A stretch of 64,000 nt of DNA. It comes from Patella vulgata (Eukaryota > Mollusca > Gastropoda > Patellidae). The position numbers were made by a program, and so were the translations under genes. Numbering within the stretch: the stretch's first letter is position 1; every line of letters begins with the position of its first letter. The stretch is taken from assembly GCF_932274485.2 (NCBI RefSeq), contig NC_065879.2:38496436-38560435 (forward strand). Reading direction: 5' to 3'. The notes under the pieces are model-generated. The model ran no database searches and was not told the origin of the DNA. It saw only the letters and a program-made list of their open reading frames with translations. Shown here in pieces: positions 57,935 to 64,000 of this stretch.

Positions 57935-58975
57935 CAAACTAAACTTCGTCTCGAAACGATGACAATATTCTAACAACGTCATGTCTCGTTTCAATAAAAT
58001 GACAATATCACAACTTTAAGCCTCGTCTCGAAAAGATGGTATTACCATAAATATCACAACTCTAAGCCTCGTCCCGAAAAAATGACAATATCATAATGTC
58101 ATAACTTTAAGCCTCGTTTCGAAAATATGACAATATCATAATGCTACAATTTTATGTCTCTTCTCTGAAGTTGAAAATAACACAACTTTAAGCCACGTCT
58201 CGAAAAGATGACAATATTATAATGCCACAACTTTAAGCCTCGTCACGAAAAGATGACATTATCATAATGTCACAACTTTATGTCTCGCCTCTAAACGATG
58301 ACAATATCATAATGTCACAACTTTAAGCCTCGTCTTCAGAAAATGACAATATCATGATGTCGCAGCAAGTGACCATCCCAGTTTGAACAGAGTCTCTAAA
58401 ATAAAAGTCCGAGCACGTATGCAATTTAAGTGCCAAAACATACAGAAATCGTGTATTTACCTTGTCTCAAAATTTGAGCTCAAAATATTGAGTCGTTTGG
58501 ACGTGAACGACAAAACCTCTTATCCGGACACGTAACCTTTTTAAGATTTCGGTTCAATTTTTTCGTTGGGTGACCTGATAATCTATCAATGTTTCTTTAG
58601 AGGACAAAACAGTGCATGGTCTGTACTTGATATCAAACGGTAAATTTCACCTAATCGTTTTTTAAAAAAAATAAAATTCGGGTTTTATCCAGTCTCAATT
58701 TCCAGATGAAGGCTGACAGGTTTAAGTTGTTTCAAAACGTATCACGTATCTTGAGTTAGTTGCTGTGCACTAAGATAGAGGTTTTTAAGGGCTTTTCACA
58801 CAAAATTAAGCAGTTTTATTCTCCAAAATATAATCGAGATTGGCCCTTTAACGCCTCGTATCTAAAAGATGACAATATCAAAAGCCCACAACTTTAAGTC
58901 TCGTCTTGAAAAGATGACGATAATTATAATAATGTCAACTTTAAGCCCGTCTTGAACAGATGACAATATCACAGT
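57935..58975 (+). repeat. ~45-bp tandem array, interrupted
   Basis: Units of the form CACAACTTTAAGCCTCGTCTC followed by GAAAAGATGACAATATCATAATGT recur about nine times to 58365 and three times from 58850. The 58370-58850 stretch between is unique, AT-rich and unlike the array. Confidence 0.78.
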
Positions 58976-58979
58976 ATTC

Positions 58980-61328
58980 CAGTATCGGTACTGTTGTATC
59001 ATCCCGTCATATATAAATCATACTAACCTAAATTAAAGCCGCTTTATTAAATAGAATATTATCGAAAAATACTAATAGTTCACATGTATGAGCCCACAAT
59101 CTGTCCTTGACAATAATATAGACTATATAAATAGTATACTGTAAATAATGTATTTTATGGCCCACCGTGTTACCTACACGAGAAATCAATGATGCATGTC
59201 TAATACAAACATCATAAATTATTATTATACAGTACCGTAGTACAATCACATTGCGAATCCACGGGGATGGTGACATTGAGGCAATACGTATCGGAAAACC
59301 AATAGGTATAAAGACAACAGCGGAGAGGGTGGATGATGGACCAGTGCACAAAGAGATCGTTAAGCAGTAGTATATGTATATTAGTTCAATAAAATTAAAC
59401 TACATTTTGTGATAAATATATGATTATCTACTGAAGCGAAATAACAGTAGAACACAGTGCAGCTGCCAGGACAAACTTTCCCTCATAGCACACTGCATGG
59501 CGTATGGGCTGTGACCATCTTCATTATCCCGGATGGAGCAGGAAAATAGGACGTTCAACCCCATTTCATTTCAATTATCTATGGCAGCAGATAGATATTT
59601 CCCTTGATTATTAAACCGAGGGAACACAGACACGTTTAAAAATAAAACAGACGAAATTTTCCAATAATATGACGTTTAAAATAGGCAGGAATGTTCAACA
59701 ATCCATACTGAATTGTTTTCTTCTTTTATTTTAAACAGTTTAATTGCCAAAGCACACAAAAACATACATAAAAAGGTACATACACATAAAATTCACGTTA
59801 TTTATAATAATATATTAATTAATATGGATATGATCAGTTAAATTTTGCCCTAATCTCCCAATCAATCGTTTACAACAGCTATTATTGTTAGGAAGATAAT
59901 TTAATTTATTGACAATTAAAACTGAAAATTACTGGATCTGACTATACATTCGTCACCCTTCCTGCGTCATCATGTTTATTTTCTAATTGATCACAAGAAA
60001 AATGTATTTCCACGATTATAAAAATGTGAATATTGTTTATAACGAAAAACTCTCTCATATTACTTGATGTAGGTTTTATGATCGTGCTTCGCCACAAAAA
60101 ATTACATAACACACTATTTAAACCAAACACAGACTGAATTTATAAGGCGCCGGGATTATTTATACAGAGTACATTTTAACTTTCCATCATACCATTGAAA
60201 CACTTGTGATCTTTTATGTTCCGCCCCCTGGTTTAATGCAAACTCTTACTGGCATAAAATTCATGACATAAATTCCAATTAGTGACTTTATTCAGAATCC
60301 GATCGCATAATTATCATAGGGTGTAATAACATCGCAACAATTTAACGTTGTGATTCAATGGTAATGCAATTTTAGGGTTTGAATGTTCAAAATAAACATA
60401 AGAGTCAATTCGAAGTAGAAAGGAAAGGCATGGAGTTTAACGTCCATTGTCTCCTCTTAACACTTTGAGACTGGCATGCGGTTATTTTATAGTCACTTTT
60501 ATAGTCATTTTGCAAAGAGAGCGAATACCTTCTTACTCGCCACCCAATTCAAACTGTCAAAGAAGCGACGCCGTCAGCGTGAATTTGTGTTTAGCAGCAA
60601 TGACTGAGACCCCCTTCAACCCGGCCCCTCCATCGCCACCTCCAAACATAGAGTAATATACCCAACCGTCCCTTCCAGCATACCAGAAGTGCACTATGTA
60701 TGGGTGTTTTCGTGTCACTGCTTTGATTTCAAACGAAAACATGCCATCGTTAAATTTTAAAGGGAGTCGTATGTTAGTCTATAAATTATTACTTGCATCA
60801 TTCAGACTCATCATGGCGGTACACATGACTCAAGTGGACCCGTTACCAGTACCGTAATAATAATACATATTATGGAGAATATATTACATCTATCTAGACA
60901 TTCGTTACAAAACACGATAAATCATCCAGTAATAAGCAGCTTCAGGAGAAAATATATAGCGTATCGATGTCCATTGCCATGCGCAAGCAATCTCTAGTTC
61001 TAGCCAACCGAATCCACACACTTCATTATCGACAGATATTCCGAATGACTTTGTTTGTTTTGGGGTGAACAAGAGATGGAAAGCGGGGTTATAGTCTATA
61101 TTCTCTTATCATATGACGCTTATCTACATAATTACATACTCACCAGTAATATATCTCAAATCAGCGTATCATCTCATTCATTCATGCCGTATCAGTTCGT
61201 GGTGGTATACACACTCAACACATTGCTCTACTGCGCGTGTTAACGGGAAATTGACCTTTGACATTAACACTTCATTATCCAGGCGCTCAAAAATTCCTGC
61301 TAGCAGTGGTAGGCTATATCGGCAAAAG
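58980..61328. other. Unassigned intergenic sequence
   Basis: A 107-codon minus-strand frame (59028-59351) has no initiator context, codon pattern or similarity that would support it. One SINE A fragment at 59455. Confidence 0.35.
59455..59575 (+). repeat. SINE A 3' fragment
   Basis: CACAGTGCAGCTGCCAGGAC, CCCTCATAGCACACTGCATGG and ACCCCATTTCATTTC; only the last third of the element. Confidence 0.65.
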
Positions 61329-61692
61329 AAATGAAATGAAATGGGGTTTAACGTCCTATTGTTATGCTCCTAAACTGGGCTAATGAAGACGGACATACAC
61401 CATACAGTGTGCTATGAGAGGAAATTTTGCCCGGGAAGCGGCGCTACGGCCTACTTTTATATCGGATTCCAACTGCGCCAAGGGATCTTTTACGTGCACG
61501 CCAATATGTACACGGGACCTTGGTTTTTCGTACCATCCGAATGACTAGACAGCTGTCCTCCGTCCTGCACCACTGACAAGGGGAGACCACGCCGGAAAAT
61601 CTGGATGAACTTTCTCGGCCAATGCAGGGATCGAACACCCGACCTCCAGGCTAGCGAGCCAGCGTCTTACCCATTTAGCCACCGTGATCCCC
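61329..61692 (-). mobile_element. SINE family A, full length with target duplication
   Basis: Tail at the low-coordinate side (GAAATGAAATGAAATGGGG), head at the high side (GTGTTCGATCCC on the minus strand). TATCGGCAAAAG is repeated on both sides (ending 61328; 61693-61704). Confidence 0.9.
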
Positions 61693-61880
61693 TATCGGCA
61701 AAAGGCACGGTAATACTATTAATTTATTGACTCGAAAAATGTTCACTGTTATAACGCAAATCACCCTAATATACTTTTCATTTTGAGTAATTTATATTAC
61801 ATAGTCCACTATATGATAAGTAATTACTGTATTTATCTAAACGTATAGTAAAGATGAGATTTATGTCATTCAACAAGGAG

Positions 61881-62145
61881 CGTTGGATGGCCGAATGGTT
61901 TTCGCGTGCGCGATGTGTGTCATAAAGTCTGTCGTTAAGTCAACTGGCTTGGTTTAGATTCCCCGGTTGTACGTGACAAGTAGTAGGATCCCCTGTGCAA
62001 CCTCGTGGGTTTTCTCCGGGCCCTCCGGTTTCCTCCCACTGCTAAAGACCCCTACGCACATGCGAATTATCGAAATAAAATTGAACCATATGTCAGTCCC
62101 GAAGTGACCTAGTTTGTGTCGAGTGGGCGTTAACCCCCCCCCCCT
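61881..62145 (+). mobile_element. SINE family B
   Basis: GTTGGATGGCCGAATGGTTT, TTTCTCCGGGCCCTCCGG, GACCTAGTTTGTGTCGAGTG and a C-rich tail. A few substitutions in the box B region (TTTAGATTCCCC). Confidence 0.8.
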
Positions 62146-62265
62146 CTCCTTGGTTTTTCGTCCCTTAGCCTAGATACTGTTCCTTGCCTGCCCCCCCCCC
62201 CGTCCTGCGCACCACTGAAACATTGTAACCACGCCGGTAAATCCCTAGAAACTTTATTGGCAAAC
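62146..62265 (-). repeat. SINE A body fragment
   Basis: CCTTGGTTTTTCGTCCCTTAG, GTCCTGCGCACCACTGAAAC and ACCACGCCGGTAAATCC match the minus-strand core of family A, directly against the tail of SINE B at 61881-62145. Confidence 0.55.
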
Positions 62266-62289
62266 ACCGCGAGCTAACCCGAGACCACT

Positions 62290-62985
62290 TGATTCAATCT
62301 GTTTAACAGAGTTATTGCGAAAGCCTTCTTCTAACTCTGTATATGATGACCGACCTTAAGTTCAAATGCCTTCTACATGTGCCGTTACATCACACGGCTT
62401 CGATCATTGGCTCTATGGCGCGTGCATTGTTTACATAAGATGTAGTAACGTAAACTTGTCCAGACAGAATGGTGCTTTTTACTCATTTTAGGGGGATTGG
62501 ATGGCTTAATGGTTAGCGTGCGCGCGCTGTATCATAAAGTCTGTCATTGAGTCGACTGGCGTGGTTTCGTATCCCCGGTTGTACGTGACAAGGAGTAGGG
62601 TCGCCTGTCCAACCTCGTGGGTTTTCTCCGGGTCCTCAGGTTTCCTCCCACTGCTAAAGACCCCTATGCACAAGCGAATTATTGAAATAAAATTAAACCA
62701 TATGTTAGTCCCGAAATGACCTAGTTGTGTCGAGTGGACGTTAAACCCCATTTCTCTCGCTCTCTCTTTACTCATTTTATATACTCATTTACACTAAATA
62801 GGAAATATTTTTTTATCTAGATATACTTCAAACACCTTTATTTATTTTTCTAATACGTCAAACAAATGTTCTAGAATTTAATTTGCAGAAGGAAAAAGTT
62901 AATATTGCGAGCTAATTAACCCGCAACGATGTCACCCCCTTCAGTGATTGTAGCGGCTTATCAAATATTCACTTCTGATCAGTGT
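62290..62985. mobile_element. Second copy of the 22.4-kb MITE, carrying a SINE B
   Basis: Aligns with 22441-22800: CAATCTGTTTAACAGAG, GGCGCGTGCATTGTTTACATAAG, TTTACACTAAATAGGAAAT and AGAATTTAATTTG occur in the same order. A SINE B (62491-62766) splits it. Confidence 0.65.
62491..62766 (+). mobile_element. SINE family B with 13-bp target duplication
   Basis: A full-length copy from GGGGGATTGGATGGC to CCCATTTCTCTCGCTCTC. TTTACTCATTTTA is repeated exactly at 62478-62490 and 62767-62779, and the empty site is preserved in the related MITE near 22576. Confidence 0.92.
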
Positions 62986-63054
62986 GCACTTGGTTGGAGA
63001 GCCAGTGCGTGACGCACTGAGACACCGTGGTTTTGCGTTTCAACATCATCATCA

Positions 63055-63115
63055 TTGAAATGAAATGGGGTTTAATGTCTTACTTTTCTGCCCCGACTAG
63101 GTTAATGAAGACGGA
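63055..63115 (-). repeat. SINE A tail fragment
   Basis: GAAATGAAATGGGGTTTAATG followed by GGTTAATGAAGACGGAC; about 60 bp of the 3' end. Confidence 0.55.
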
Positions 63116-63489
63116 CAATAAGATTAATATGACCACATCATGACTTAGTACAAATTGTCGACAGGCTCATTCGGAATAAAATACTAAAAAGGTGAGTATA
63201 CAGCAGGTATATATTTTAATCAAAGCAATTATTTTATTTGTTTTAAAAAAAAGCTCAAGATAAAATGCATGTGGGTGAATTATAATATACTAGAAACATA
63301 TTTACCTTCTTTATACATGTACATGACGTATATACGAATCGTAGCCCCAATTAAAAACTAATAGCTAATACCAACCATAAACTATTAGTACGAATTGTTA
63401 TCAATCAATACTCCAATATAATAATACAAACTCAATGATTTGAGTGACTGGCGTCTATACAAATAAACATTTACATTGGTGGCCAATTT

Positions 63490-63835
63490 AATAAATTGTT
63501 GGTTTACAATGATAAACAATAAATTATCATTTTACAATAATATAATGAATTATCAGTTTACAATGATAAATCAATAAGATATCAGTTTACAATGATAAAT
63601 CAATAAGTTAACAGTTTACAATGGTTAAACAATAAATGATCAGTTTACAATGATAAAGTAATAAATTAACAGCTTACAATGATAAAATAATAAATTATCA
63701 GTTTACGATGATAAAAGAATAAATTGTCAGCTTACAATACTAATTCAATGGCTTATCAGTATACGTACAATGATAAAGTAATACGTTATCAGCTTACAAT
63801 AATAAAACAATAAATTATCCAATGAACCAACAGAT
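63490..63835 (+). repeat. AT-rich tandem array, ~36-bp unit
   Basis: Units like AGTTTACAATGATAAA followed by CAATAAATTATC recur about nine to ten times. Confidence 0.75.
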
Positions 63836-64000
63836 TATTTGTTTAAAATGATTATCTAATAAATTGATAACATGTTAATTTTAATGTTTATTTGAGACAG
63901 ATTAAAATGGGAGCAGACACAACCTTGATCTGCATAATATAAAAATAATGAGTATTTATTCCTTCTAGGATTACGTATGTAAGAAAACGTAACCTGGCCA

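Noticed and set aside
59028-59351. 107-codon minus-strand frame
   Set aside because: No supporting start context, splice sites, poly(A) signal or similarity; composition looks like chance in AT-rich DNA.
1-64000. LTR retrotransposon, Polinton or other virus-derived coding sequence
   Set aside because: Looked for polymerase, protease, integrase and capsid motifs among the frames; none recognised.

Overview
This window is animal nuclear DNA. It is AT-rich, its genes are split by introns with GT...AG borders, and short interspersed repeats and small DNA transposons sit between and inside the genes. The two abundant tRNA-derived SINE families, one with a core resembling the vertebrate V-SINE segment, and a small secreted WAP-like/antistasin protein suggest a lophotrochozoan, most likely a mollusc. 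That placement is inference. No operon-like or prokaryotic features were seen, and no LTR, viral or Polinton coding sequence was recognised.

Six host genes can be supported, all on the minus strand. (1) The left third (703-19718) is a gene for a protein with two tandem FYVE-type zinc fingers, at least 11 coding exons, whose 3' end lies outside the window. (2) 30151-30987 is a single-exon, low-complexity protein of 278 residues with a SILK and an RVxF motif, the paired docking signature of protein phosphatase 1 regulators. (3) 36367-37269 is a single-exon basic protein of 300 residues of unknown function. (4) 40780-41933 is a three-exon secreted WAP-like plus antistasin protein. (5) 43373-47687 is a six-exon, divergent dihydrofolate reductase. 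(6) 51843-55274 is a five-exon monocarboxylate transporter (SLC16 family). The genes have no evident shared pathway; this reads as an ordinary, repeat-rich gene neighbourhood.

The mobile DNA is informative. SINE family A (tRNA-like head, conserved core, ATTTC-repeat tail) and family B (tRNA-like head, V-like core, TC-repeat tail) end in the same 3' block, GGACGTTAAACCCCATTTC, so they probably share one LINE partner. Several copies have clear target-site duplications and look recent. Others are a Tc1-like transposon and its internally deleted derivative, two more degenerate Tc1/mariner remnants, a short non-autonomous Helitron with textbook ends, a hAT-type element with an 8-bp duplication, TTAA-flanked MITE families, and nested fold-back elements. 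Insertions of one element into another give relative ages at several places.

Layout: 0.7-19.7 kb FYVE gene with repeat-filled introns; 19.8-30 kb intergenic transposon nests; 30-37.3 kb two intronless genes with a Helitron and tandem repeats between; 38.9-40.1 kb repeats; 40.8-55.3 kb the secreted-protein, DHFR and transporter genes; 55.3-64 kb tandem arrays and SINEs with no gene recognised. All exon structures were read by eye from splice sites, reading phase and protein similarity recalled from memory; none has transcript support here.
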